Below, piece by piece: positions 1 to 7,259 of a stretch of 64,000 nt of DNA. A program made the position numbers and the translations under genes. How positions within the stretch are numbered: position 1 is the stretch's first letter; every line of letters starts with the position of its first letter. Source of the stretch: EW11 sp035765635 (GTDB lineage: Bacteria; Verrucomicrobiota; Verrucomicrobiia; Opitutales; Opitutaceae). The notes under the pieces are model-generated. The model ran no database searches and had not been told where the DNA came from. It was given only the letters and a program-made list of their open reading frames with translations. The stretch is from NCBI GenBank assembly GCA_035765635.1, contig DASTWZ010000038.1, forward strand, positions 67,667-131,666, given 5' to 3'.

Positions 1-57
1 CCTTGCGGGTACGCCTGATTTCGAGTCAGGTACAATCGACCACTCTGCCACCTCTCC
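1..57 (-). tRNA. tRNA-Ser(CGA), 3' end cut by window edge
   Basis: The minus strand begins GGAGAGGTGGCAGAGTGG, a standard serine tRNA acceptor and D-arm start. An anticodon stem follows (CCTGA / TCAGG) with loop CTCGAAA, giving anticodon CGA, which reads UCG. Part of the long class-II variable arm is visible (GCGTACCCGCAAGG); the rest of the variable arm, the T arm and the 3' acceptor strand lie beyond position 1. There is no paired open frame here. Confidence 0.93.
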
Positions 58-110
58 AATGAGGAAGGGGAAACGTAGGTGCACAGGGGCAAAAAGGAAG
101 CAGAAAAATC

Positions 111-524
111 TCAGATGTTTTCGTCATCACCAGGCGGCAACTTGCCTTGGTTCGCAGGCAAATGCTGCGGCAGAAATATATAATAATTCATCAGCCACCA
201 ACTGCGCGACGAACGATAAAACAAGATCGGCACCGCGATCGCCCCCACCCCAGCCACAATCGCCGCAACGAGCCCCGACAAAATCCCGGTCAGATACAAC
301 ACGAGAACCGGCAGCAAAAAGACGATCACGGTCACGCCATAATTGAGCGACATCGAGCCGAGAAAAAATCCTTCGTCCTTCTCCAGCTTCAATCCGCAAC
401 GCGGACACGCTTTGTTCAATTCGAACAGCGTTCCATCCTTGAACAACGTCTTGCCGCCGCAATTTGGACAGCGATTCATAAGGCCGCGCGCGACGATCTG
501 GCCACGGGTGACGGTCAATTCCAT
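111..524 (-). CDS. DUF983 family zinc-ribbon membrane protein
   Basis: This is a 137-aa protein with an N-terminal CPNCGG...CPRCG pair that looks like a small zinc ribbon, then two hydrophobic segments (about residues 60-80 and 85-105), the layout of DUF983 proteins. The molecular role of the family is not established. I chose the ATG at 524 because GGAGAAGG lies about 8 bases upstream; a start at 566 would add 14 residues. It lies downstream of the rpsB-tsf terminator on the same strand, so it is probably transcribed separately. The family assignment comes from the cysteine pattern and the membrane topology. Confidence 0.82.
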   Translation of the reverse strand: MELTVTRGQIVARGLMNRCPNCGGKTLFKDGTLFELNKACPRCGLKLEKDEGFFLGSMSLNYGVTVIVFLLPVLVLYLTGILSGLVAAIVAGVGAIAVPILFYRSSRSWWLMNYYIFLPQHLPANQGKLPPGDDENI

Positions 525-563
525 GACGCCATCCTTCTCCGGAAACAGCCCCAGATAAAGCCA

Positions 564-598
564 CAAAAAAAGCGCCTCGCAGGCCGCGAAGCGCTTTG
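564..598 (-). terminator. Rho-independent terminator of rpsB-tsf
   Basis: Read on the minus strand, AAAGCGC and GCGCTTT arms with an inner CGC/GCG stem are followed by a run of seven T. It lies 56 bases past the tsf stop codon and just before the DUF983 gene, as expected for the end of the rpsB-tsf transcript. Confidence 0.85.
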
Positions 599-600
599 TA

Positions 601-662
601 GTGAAAAACTAACTACGCCAACTCAGGCGTCGTGAAAAACTCAATGCAGCAACTCAGGCGCC
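601..662 (-). repeat. Imperfect 31-bp tandem duplication at tsf 3' end
   Basis: Positions 601-631 and 632-662 are two adjacent copies sharing GTGAAAAACT at one end and AACTCAGGCG at the other, with a divergent nine-base middle. The second copy contains the tsf stop codon, so the gene's last bases and stop have been duplicated into the 3' untranslated region. Confidence 0.75.
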
Positions 663-1247
663 GAGTTGATAACGGGTGAAACGGCGGATGCTGATGTTTT
701 CACCGATCTTCGAAATCTTCTCCGCGAGGATTTCCTTCACGGTCTTCTCCGGCTGCTTCACGAAGGGCTGATCCAGCAGGCAAACTGTCGAGTAGAACTT
801 ATCCAGTTTACCCTCGACGATCTTCTGGATTGCCGCGGGCGGTTTGCCAGCGAGTTGAGCGGACGCGATGTCGCGTTCGCTGTTCACGTCGGCTTCCGGA
901 ACCTGGTCGCGAGAAACATAGAGCGGACTCGCGGCGGCGATCTGCAGGCAAACGTCGCGCGTGAAGGCCTGGAAGTCTTCGTTGCGGGCAACGAAGTCGG
1001 TCTCGCAATTCACTTCGAGCAACACGCCGACTTTTCCGCCGACGTGAATGTAGCTGTCGATCAAGCCTTCCTTCGTGGCGCGGCTGGCAAGTTTGTCGAC
1101 TTTGCCACCCGATTTCTTGCGGAGAATGGTGATGGCTTCCTCGAGGTTGCCCTTCGACTCGGTGAGAGCCTTTTGGCAATCGAGCAAACCTGCGCCAGTC
1201 TTCTCGCGCAGTTCTTTGACCATTTGGGATGTGACAGCGGTGCTCAT
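654..1247 (-). CDS. tsf: Translation elongation factor Ts
   Basis: EF-Ts is the cytoplasmic guanine nucleotide exchange factor for EF-Tu. The N-terminal UBA-like domain spans about residues 5-42 (VKELREKTGAGLLDCQKAL), and the EF-Tu contact signature TDFVARN is at residues 83-89. At 197 aa it is the short form with one core subdomain, like the roughly 196-aa Thermus protein, rather than the roughly 283-aa E. coli form. It lies 19 bases after rpsB on the same strand, the usual rpsB-tsf operon, and ends before a strong terminator. Confidence 0.97.
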   Translation of the reverse strand: MSTAVTSQMVKELREKTGAGLLDCQKALTESKGNLEEAITILRKKSGGKVDKLASRATKEGLIDSYIHVGGKVGVLLEVNCETDFVARNEDFQAFTRDVCLQIAAASPLYVSRDQVPEADVNSERDIASAQLAGKPPAAIQKIVEGKLDKFYSTVCLLDQPFVKQPEKTVKEILAEKISKIGENISIRRFTRYQLGA

Positions 1248-1266
1248 TTAAACAGTTCGATGAAGT

Positions 1267-2166
1267 TTAGCTCTTGGGCGCGGCGACCTTCTTGCGAGGA
1301 GCCGGCTTCTTGCGGGCAGCGGCGGTGGCTTCCGTTTCGCCTTCAACCTGAGCGGCGACCTCGGGCGGGAGCTCGACCTTGCTCAGATCGACTTCGCCCT
1401 CTTCGTTCGTCGCGCCAGAAGCCGCGGCCACTTGCGCCGAAGCGGCGCGAAGATCAGCCTGCGCACGCGTGTTGCGGCGAGATTCGCGCTGGGAAAGTCC
1501 ACTCTGAACCGCGGCAACGATGGCCTCGACCACGATGCGGATGGATTTGACGGCGTCGTCATTGCCCGGAATCGGGTGAGAGAGCTTGGTCGGGTCCGAA
1601 TTCGTATCGACCAAACCCACGCAGGCGATGCCGCAGCGTTCTGCCTCGGCGACGGCGATGTCTTCGTGATTCGCGTCGACGACGAACATGACGTTCGGAA
1701 GCTCGCCCATTTCGACGATGCCGCTGAAATTGCGGTTCATGCGGCCCATCTCGCGTTTGATCGCGGCTTCTTCCTTCGAAGAGAGCTTGGCCAGTTCACC
1801 GCTGGTCTCCTGCTGCTGGTACTTCTTGTACTTGGCGATCGACTTCTTGACGGTCTGGAAATTGGTCAGCGTTCCGCCCAACCAGCGGTCTACGCAGTAC
1901 GGCATGTTGGTCGAAGTCGCGGCTTCGCGGATGATGTCCTGAGCCTGGCGCTTCGTGCCGACGAAGAGAACGGTGCCACCATTGGCGACGGTGTCTTCGA
2001 TGAAAGTGTAAGCCTTGCTGAGAAGCTCGTGCGTCTTGCCCAGATCGATGATCGTGATGCCTTGACGGTGATCGAAGACGTACGGCTTCGAACGAGGATT
2101 CCAACGCTTGGTTTGGTGCCCGAAATGCACGCCGGCATCGAGCAGGTCTTTAACTGAGACGTTCAT
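1267..2166 (-). CDS. rpsB: 30S ribosomal protein S2
   Basis: Small-subunit protein S2, which binds late at the 30S neck. The N-terminus VKDLLDAGVHFGHQTKRWNP and the internal LPNVMFVVDANHEDIAVAEA are diagnostic for the family. The 299-aa length exceeds the usual 230-260. The extra sequence is a C-terminal tail from about residue 245, rich in Ala, Lys, Pro and Glu and ending in a basic stretch (RKKPAPRKKVAAPKS). It is the first gene of the rpsB-tsf operon. No leader autoregulatory structure could be identified by eye. Confidence 0.98.
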   Translation of the reverse strand: MNVSVKDLLDAGVHFGHQTKRWNPRSKPYVFDHRQGITIIDLGKTHELLSKAYTFIEDTVANGGTVLFVGTKRQAQDIIREAATSTNMPYCVDRWLGGTLTNFQTVKKSIAKYKKYQQQETSGELAKLSSKEEAAIKREMGRMNRNFSGIVEMGELPNVMFVVDANHEDIAVAEAERCGIACVGLVDTNSDPTKLSHPIPGNDDAVKSIRIVVEAIVAAVQSGLSQRESRRNTRAQADLRAASAQVAAASGATNEEGEVDLSKVELPPEVAAQVEGETEATAAARKKPAPRKKVAAPKS

Positions 2167-2377
2167 GTTGATCTATGTATCTCTGACACACAGGTCGGCC
2201 AATGGGCCGCCTTGCGATCGGGAGTGATGTTTTTGTTTTAAGGTTTAACGAACAGAGCGGTCCAAAACAGAGATCCCTCCTTCCCAGTGCAAGCGCGAAT
2301 TCCGGCCGTCTTCGCGGGCAAGAAGGCAACTCGCCCGCCTTGCGTGCGGACTTCGAATCGGCCAAACGTCGAAGCGC

Positions 2378-3394
2378 ATGAAATACGCTACCTTGCGGGT
2401 TTGGGCATTCGTGGCATTCGCGGGCTCGTTTTGCGTGGCTCAGGCGCAAATGAACGTGCGTTGGAATTTTGGCACTCCGCCGCCGCTGCATCCGACGATC
2501 ATTCAAGGGAAGTACAAAGGGAAAACGCTGCCCATCCTGGCAGTTTCCGGCGAGGGGCCGGAAGTGGAGGTGGACGGAAAACTCAAGCGCCTGCGCCTGT
2601 ACGACGCGCATTACACGCCAACACGCGGAGCAACCTATGCGCCCGGCAGCATCGTCCTCCGGAACATGAAGGGCAACTCGAGCAAAACCAAACTGCGACT
2701 CATGTTTGCCGAAGGTGGCGAAGTCGACGGCGGCACGATTTCGGCCCGCAGCGATTTCTCGGCGACGGTCGACTCGACGGAGGATTACAAGGACTGCTTC
2801 GTCGCGCTCATCTTTTTCGACGCGGACTATCTCGATGGCAAAACGGACAACCCATCCGCCACGGTCCAGTTCAAATCCCTCAAGCCGCTGCACAAGGGAG
2901 AGAACAAGATTGAACTCACGTTCGGGTACCTGGATTTCGGCAAACGCCGCACCGGTTTCTTCCCTTTGTTTTTCACGAAGGGCCTCGAGATCCGCAGCAA
3001 TGAATGCGAGAAGATCGCGAAGTTTTTTCGGCATCGCGAAGACTCGCTTCATCAACTTCTGCTCAGCGGCTATTTGAAGAAGCACGGGAGCGAGACGAAG
3101 CCGTGCACTCCGTATCTGCAGATCCCGCCGGTTTTTCCGGACGGCATGCGTGAGGACGCGCTGCCGGCGCGGGTAAACGTCAGCTTCATGGTCAACGAAG
3201 AAGGTCGCGTCGAAAGCCTCCAACTTCCAACCAAGCTCCCGGCGAATATCTACCGCTTGCTCACGCGCGCGGTCAACGGCTGGCTTTTCATGCCACGGCT
3301 GAAGGACGGACGGCCCGAACGCACGATGGTCTCGCTGCCGTTGATCTTGCGACCGGACGAGGTGGCGCAGACGGCGACTCACGCGGCGAATTAG
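2378..3394 (+). CDS. Secreted protein with TonB-C-like tail
   Basis: A 338-aa protein with a clear signal peptide (MKYATLRVWAFVAFAGSFC, cleavage probably after AQA). Residues about 30-220 form a beta-rich region I do not recognise. The last 80 residues (VNVSFMVNEEGRVESLQLP, then WLFMPRLKDGRP) resemble the TonB C-terminal fold of energy-transducer-like proteins. There is no N-terminal transmembrane anchor or proline-rich linker, so it is probably not a working TonB and may be a periplasmic protein with a borrowed domain. It converges on modA with an 11-base gap. Function unknown. Confidence 0.7.
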   Translation: MKYATLRVWAFVAFAGSFCVAQAQMNVRWNFGTPPPLHPTIIQGKYKGKTLPILAVSGEGPEVEVDGKLKRLRLYDAHYTPTRGATYAPGSIVLRNMKGNSSKTKLRLMFAEGGEVDGGTISARSDFSATVDSTEDYKDCFVALIFFDADYLDGKTDNPSATVQFKSLKPLHKGENKIELTFGYLDFGKRRTGFFPLFFTKGLEIRSNECEKIAKFFRHREDSLHQLLLSGYLKKHGSETKPCTPYLQIPPVFPDGMREDALPARVNVSFMVNEEGRVESLQLPTKLPANIYRLLTRAVNGWLFMPRLKDGRPERTMVSLPLILRPDEVAQTATHAAN

Positions 3395-3405
3395 GAGCTG
3401 TCTAA

Positions 3406-4158
3406 TCAGGGTGCCGGTAAAAATCCAAATTTCGCGAAAACGGCCCGCGCTTCCGCGGAGTCCAGATACGCCAGAAATCTCTTCGCCGCGGCTTCGTTAT
3501 TCGATCCCTTCACCAACGCGGCCGGATACGAAATTTTCGGTCCGTCGGCCACGCTGACTTCGTAGGCGATCTTCACTTTGCGCGAGATGATCGCGTCGGT
3601 TTTGTAGACAAAGCCCGCGTCGGCATTGCCCGCTTCGACCGCCGCAAGGCAGGCGCGCACGTTTTCGGTGGGGACGACCTTGCCCGCGATTTTTTTCCAC
3701 AGCTGAATTTTCTGGAGATATTCCTTCGCGTAGATGCCGGCGGGAACGGTCTGCGGTTCAGCCAGGGCGACATGCTCGATGGAGGCCTTGGCGAGATCAG
3801 TGGGAGAAGAAAGCGCCGGACCGGAACGAACATTCGTCACGATCACGAGCGTATTCGATAAAACACCACGCCGAGCGCCGGCATCGATCAGCTCCAGCTT
3901 CGCGAGATCGTCGACCTTCGCCTCGTCGGCGGAGAAAAACACATCGGCTGGCGCGCCGTGTTTGATTTGCTGGGCGAGCACGCTCGAGGCTGCGAAATTG
4001 ATCCGCACTTTGTCGTTCGAAGCTTTTTCGTAGCCTTTCGCGACTTCCTGAAGCGCGTCGCTCAAACTTGCGGCGGCGAAAACATTCAGGTCGGCCGCGT
4101 GTAGTGCGGCCGCGAATACGCTGCCAACGAGAAACCCCGCGAGACGGCGAATTTTCAT
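3406..4158 (-). CDS. modA: Molybdate ABC transporter substrate-binding protein
   Basis: This is the periplasmic receptor of the ModABC molybdate importer. A signal peptide covers residues 1-21. The oxyanion-binding motif FAAASLSDA is at residues 27-35, and the rest follows the ModA fold (HGAPADVFFSADE, VPAGIYAKEYL, GNADAGFVYKTDA). At 250 aa it is full length. No modB or modC is adjacent: the gene ends against the convergent gene at 2378-3394 and diverges from the GH127 gene. The permease must be elsewhere, or this is an orphan binding protein. A molybdoenzyme operon that would need the metal lies at 50.6-54.0 kb. Confidence 0.9.
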   Translation of the reverse strand: MKIRRLAGFLVGSVFAAALHAADLNVFAAASLSDALQEVAKGYEKASNDKVRINFAASSVLAQQIKHGAPADVFFSADEAKVDDLAKLELIDAGARRGVLSNTLVIVTNVRSGPALSSPTDLAKASIEHVALAEPQTVPAGIYAKEYLQKIQLWKKIAGKVVPTENVRACLAAVEAGNADAGFVYKTDAIISRKVKIAYEVSVADGPKISYPAALVKGSNNEAAAKRFLAYLDSAEARAVFAKFGFLPAP

Positions 4159-4294
4159 GACGCGTCGTTGTCCGCCAAGTTGGAATCGAGATCAAAGCGT
4201 TTCGCTTTTTTCGGCCGCGATACTGTCAAGTAGAGGAGGACGTGTTCGCAGATAGTATCGCATCAAACTCGCGGTTTCCCTCCCCCATTTCGCC

Positions 4295-6304
4295 ATGCGC
4301 TTAACTTCCGTCACGTTCTTGTTACTTTCGCTCTGCACGTTTACGTCCTCCCGCGCCGCAGAAAATTATCCCGTTTCCCCCGTGCCGTTCACGTCGGTGC
4401 GTTTGACTGGCGGTTTCTGGCTGCAGAAGCAGGAAACCAATCGAGTGGTAACCGTGCCGTTCGCGCTGAAGCAGTGCGAGGAGTCCGGCCGATTGAAAAA
4501 CTTTCAACTCGCGGCCGAGGTCATGCACCGGCGCGCGAACGGCGAGCCTCATTTTCAAATCAAGCCTCCGACAATTTTCCCCTTCGATGATACGGATGTC
4601 TACAAGGCGATCGAAGGCGCCTCGTATGTGTTGAGCATGAAGCGCGACGAAGCACTGGAGCGAAAACTCGACGAGTGGATCGCGATTGTCGCCGCCGCGC
4701 AGGAGCCCGATGGCTATCTCTACACATTTCGCACGATGCATCCGGACTCGCCGGGGCATCCTTGGATCGGCCAGCAGCGATGGGAACAGGACCCATTTCT
4801 AAGCCATGAACTCTACAATGCGGGTCATCTCTATGAAGCGGGCGTGGCTCATTTCCAGGCGACAGGTAAACGGACGCTGCTCGATGTCTGCCTGAAAAAC
4901 GCGGAGCTGCTCTGGCATGATTTCGGCGATGACCGGCCGATCGTGGCGCCAGGCCATCAGATCGTCGAAATGGGATTGGTGAAACTGTATTCAGTTTCCC
5001 ATGACAAACGCTACCTCACGCTCGCGCAGAAATTTCTCGATGCGCGCGGTCCGCGCGGTCCGCAATACAATCAGCGGCACAAGCGCGTGGTCGATCAGGA
5101 CGAGGCGGTGGGCCACGCGGTCCGCGCGAATTACATGTACTCCGGCATGGCCGATGTCGCCGCGCTGACCGGCGACGAGCGTTACGTCACGGCCATTCAA
5201 CGCATCTGGCAAAACGTGGTGGAAAAGAAGCTCTATCTCACCGGCGGCGTCGGCGCGCTCGAGCACGGCGAAGCGTACGGCGGCGATTACGATTTGCCTG
5301 ACGATGGCTACAACGAGACCTGCGCGGCCGTCGCCTTGATGATGTGGAACCACCGCATGTTTCTTCTCTCGGGCGACGCGAAGTACATGGATGTGTTCGA
5401 GCGCACGGCTTACAACGGTTTTCTGAGCGGCGTATCGACATCGGGCGATTGTTTCTTCTACCCCAACCCGCTCGCCTACGACGGGAAAAAGAAGAACAAT
5501 CATGGATTCGCCGGGCGCGCGCCCTGGTTCGGCTGCGCGTGCTGCCCGCCAAACCTGATGCGCACACTGGCGTCTCTCACTGGCTATTTTTATGCGGTGC
5601 GCGACACCTCGCTTTTCATCAATCTATACGGCGACAACGAAGCCGACGTGAACATTGGCGGCACAGCGGTGAAGCTGTCGCAATCGACGGATTACCCCTG
5701 GGACGGCGCGATAAAGATCAAAGTCACGCCGGCGAAGCCCACGAAATTCACGGCGCGCGTGCGCATTCCCGAATGGGCGCAGGGCCAGCCCCTGCCATCG
5801 GATCTCTATGCTTACGAGAAATCCGCCACGCCCGCGTCATGGAGCGTGGCGGTGAACGGTGAAGTTCTTTCCAAGCCCGACATCGAAAACGGCTACGTTT
5901 CCATCAAGCGCGAGTGGAGCGGCAGCGACTCGATCGAGCTGAAATTCGCCATGCCGGTGCAGCGCGTGCGCGGAAACGATTTCCTATTCGGTTCCCACGA
6001 GCGCGTGGCGTTCGAACGCGGACCGATCGTCTACTGTTTCGAGCGGGACGAAGACGCAAAAACCCTCGGACGCTTGACTGTGACCGACTCGGCGAAAATC
6101 GCTGCGCGCTTCGACGAGAAACTGCTCGGTGGCGTGACGGCTTTGGATATTTCCGGGGCGGAGTTCAGCGCGGACTCGAAGCATCGCCGCCAGGAGCAGG
6201 ATGTCGTGGCGATCCCCTATTTCGCCTGGAACAATCGCGGGCTGAAACCAATGACCGTCTGGGTGAGATCCGTGCCACTGCCGCCTGATACGGCCGCTGA
6301 TTAA
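4295..6304 (+). CDS. GH127 beta-L-arabinofuranosidase
   Basis: Secreted glycoside hydrolase of family 127 (formerly DUF1680). The signal peptide is MRLTSVTFLLLSLCTFTSSRA. The core is an (alpha/alpha)-barrel starting at SVRLTGGFWLQKQETNR. The zinc and catalytic cysteine pattern known from Bifidobacterium HypBA1 is present: E341 and C343 (NETCAA) and C416-C417 (FGCACCPPN). A C-terminal beta-sandwich follows, for a total of 669 aa, typical for the family. It would remove beta-L-arabinofuranose from plant glycans or hydroxyproline-rich glycoproteins. It diverges from modA and stands alone, separate from the arabinoxylan region at 32-36 kb. Confidence 0.9.
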   Translation: MRLTSVTFLLLSLCTFTSSRAAENYPVSPVPFTSVRLTGGFWLQKQETNRVVTVPFALKQCEESGRLKNFQLAAEVMHRRANGEPHFQIKPPTIFPFDDTDVYKAIEGASYVLSMKRDEALERKLDEWIAIVAAAQEPDGYLYTFRTMHPDSPGHPWIGQQRWEQDPFLSHELYNAGHLYEAGVAHFQATGKRTLLDVCLKNAELLWHDFGDDRPIVAPGHQIVEMGLVKLYSVSHDKRYLTLAQKFLDARGPRGPQYNQRHKRVVDQDEAVGHAVRANYMYSGMADVAALTGDERYVTAIQRIWQNVVEKKLYLTGGVGALEHGEAYGGDYDLPDDGYNETCAAVALMMWNHRMFLLSGDAKYMDVFERTAYNGFLSGVSTSGDCFFYPNPLAYDGKKKNNHGFAGRAPWFGCACCPPNLMRTLASLTGYFYAVRDTSLFINLYGDNEADVNIGGTAVKLSQSTDYPWDGAIKIKVTPAKPTKFTARVRIPEWAQGQPLPSDLYAYEKSATPASWSVAVNGEVLSKPDIENGYVSIKREWSGSDSIELKFAMPVQRVRGNDFLFGSHERVAFERGPIVYCFERDEDAKTLGRLTVTDSAKIAARFDEKLLGGVTALDISGAEFSADSKHRRQEQDVVAIPYFAWNNRGLKPMTVWVRSVPLPPDTAAD

Positions 6305-6416
6305 TTGATCATACCGCCGCCGGGAAATCTCCGAATGGGTCCCGCCGAAATGTCAGGAAAAACCGACATCGGTTCGCCCCATGTTCCAAAGGCCTGGGAC
6401 AGGGTAATATGCAGAC

Positions 6417-6794
6417 ATGGCGGTCAATCATGTTGCCCTAATTGTACATCGACAGGAACGGCCTGTCGGCAGTTTTGAAATTACCCGTGCCGAGGTCATG
6501 GTCTCGGCTCCTGACCTCTTCCAAGCCTTGGAACGTTCCATCGAAGTCTTGGGCCGCGTTGGCTGGATCGTCGACGACATCGAGGAGTTCACGATCGATA
6601 TCAAACACCCCTCATTGGCGGACGGAAACGAACGCCTCGTCGGTCTTTATTTCGAGGCGAGGACGGAAGGCATCGCCTGGTCCGTCAACAGCATCGAGTC
6701 GCCGCAGTCTTCCGCGCAAACGCCCGTTTCGCATGCTGCAGAAGGAACGCGGCGAACCTTCGATTGGGAAACAACGCGATTTGGAGAAAACTGA
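6417..6794 (+). CDS. Hypothetical protein, 125 aa
   Basis: No family recognised. Residues 1-95 have ordinary soluble alpha/beta composition (VMVSAPDLFQALERSIEVLG, then IEEFTIDIKHPSLADGNERL). The last 30 residues are low-complexity Ser/Thr/Arg and overlap the opposite-strand membrane gene at 6685-7044 by 110 bases, so the 3' part may not be under coding selection. No signal peptide or membrane segment is visible. It is kept because the N-terminal two thirds reads like real protein. Confidence 0.45.
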   Translation: MAVNHVALIVHRQERPVGSFEITRAEVMVSAPDLFQALERSIEVLGRVGWIVDDIEEFTIDIKHPSLADGNERLVGLYFEARTEGIAWSVNSIESPQSSAQTPVSHAAEGTRRTFDWETTRFGEN

Positions 6795-7044
6795 GAGCGG
6801 CGACCGAAGCGATCCAGGCTGCGGGCATCGAGGCGGTTGCTCCGCAGATTTCCGGCGCGCCGAATCTCAGACCCAAAGCTGCACCGATGCCCAGATAGGC
6901 GGCGACGCACGCCACGCACTTCGGTGCGGCGACGAAGAGCGCGACGGTGGGCGTCCACCGCGCGGCGCGACGCAGCCGATCGAGGAGTCCAGGCTGTGAT
7001 GAAGAATGCAGGCGGGGGGTGGAGGGCTCGTCGTTGTTCATCAT
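6685..7044 (-). CDS. Small cysteine-containing membrane protein
   Basis: A 119-aa protein with two or three hydrophobic segments (WTPTVALFVAA, CVACVAAYLGIGAALGL, AAWIASVAALSFLQIALF). A CxxC pair at the start of a membrane helix (PKCVACVAAY) recalls small MerC-like or metal-responsive membrane proteins, but I cannot place it in a named family. It lies downstream of the TonB receptor on the same strand, with a 215-base gap. Its 3' end overlaps the convergent gene at 6417-6794. Confidence 0.55.
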   Translation of the reverse strand: MMNNDEPSTPRLHSSSQPGLLDRLRRAARWTPTVALFVAAPKCVACVAAYLGIGAALGLRFGAPEICGATASMPAAWIASVAALSFLQIALFPNRRFAAFLLQHAKRAFARKTAATRCC

Positions 7045-7259
7045 GAGGACTTCGTTTGGGGCGCGTGGTTTTCGACAACGACTTTGCGGCTTTGCATCGA
7101 TGCAACTATTTAAGCCTTTTCTTAATTAAGCAATATCTAAATCGACGCAAGGCGCTACGAAGTTGCAGTTGCCGCATCCTGCAACTTCCCGAAGCAATCA
7201 GTTGACCTTTGGGCGGTGAGCGTTCGAGAGGCCGACGTTCCGGGTCGACTGTCCGCTTA
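7045..7259. other. Intergenic, nothing recognised
   Basis: This 215-base gap separates the TonB receptor stop from the small membrane protein. It contains an AT-rich patch (about 7108-7140) that could be a promoter for the membrane protein, but no hairpin with a T run and no plausible gene on either strand. Confidence 0.5.

Noticed and set aside
2150..3382. A 410-codon minus-strand frame upstream of rpsB
   Set aside because: It is antisense to the secreted protein at 2378-3394, which has a signal peptide and TonB-C-like tail; the reverse product is Arg-rich with no domain.
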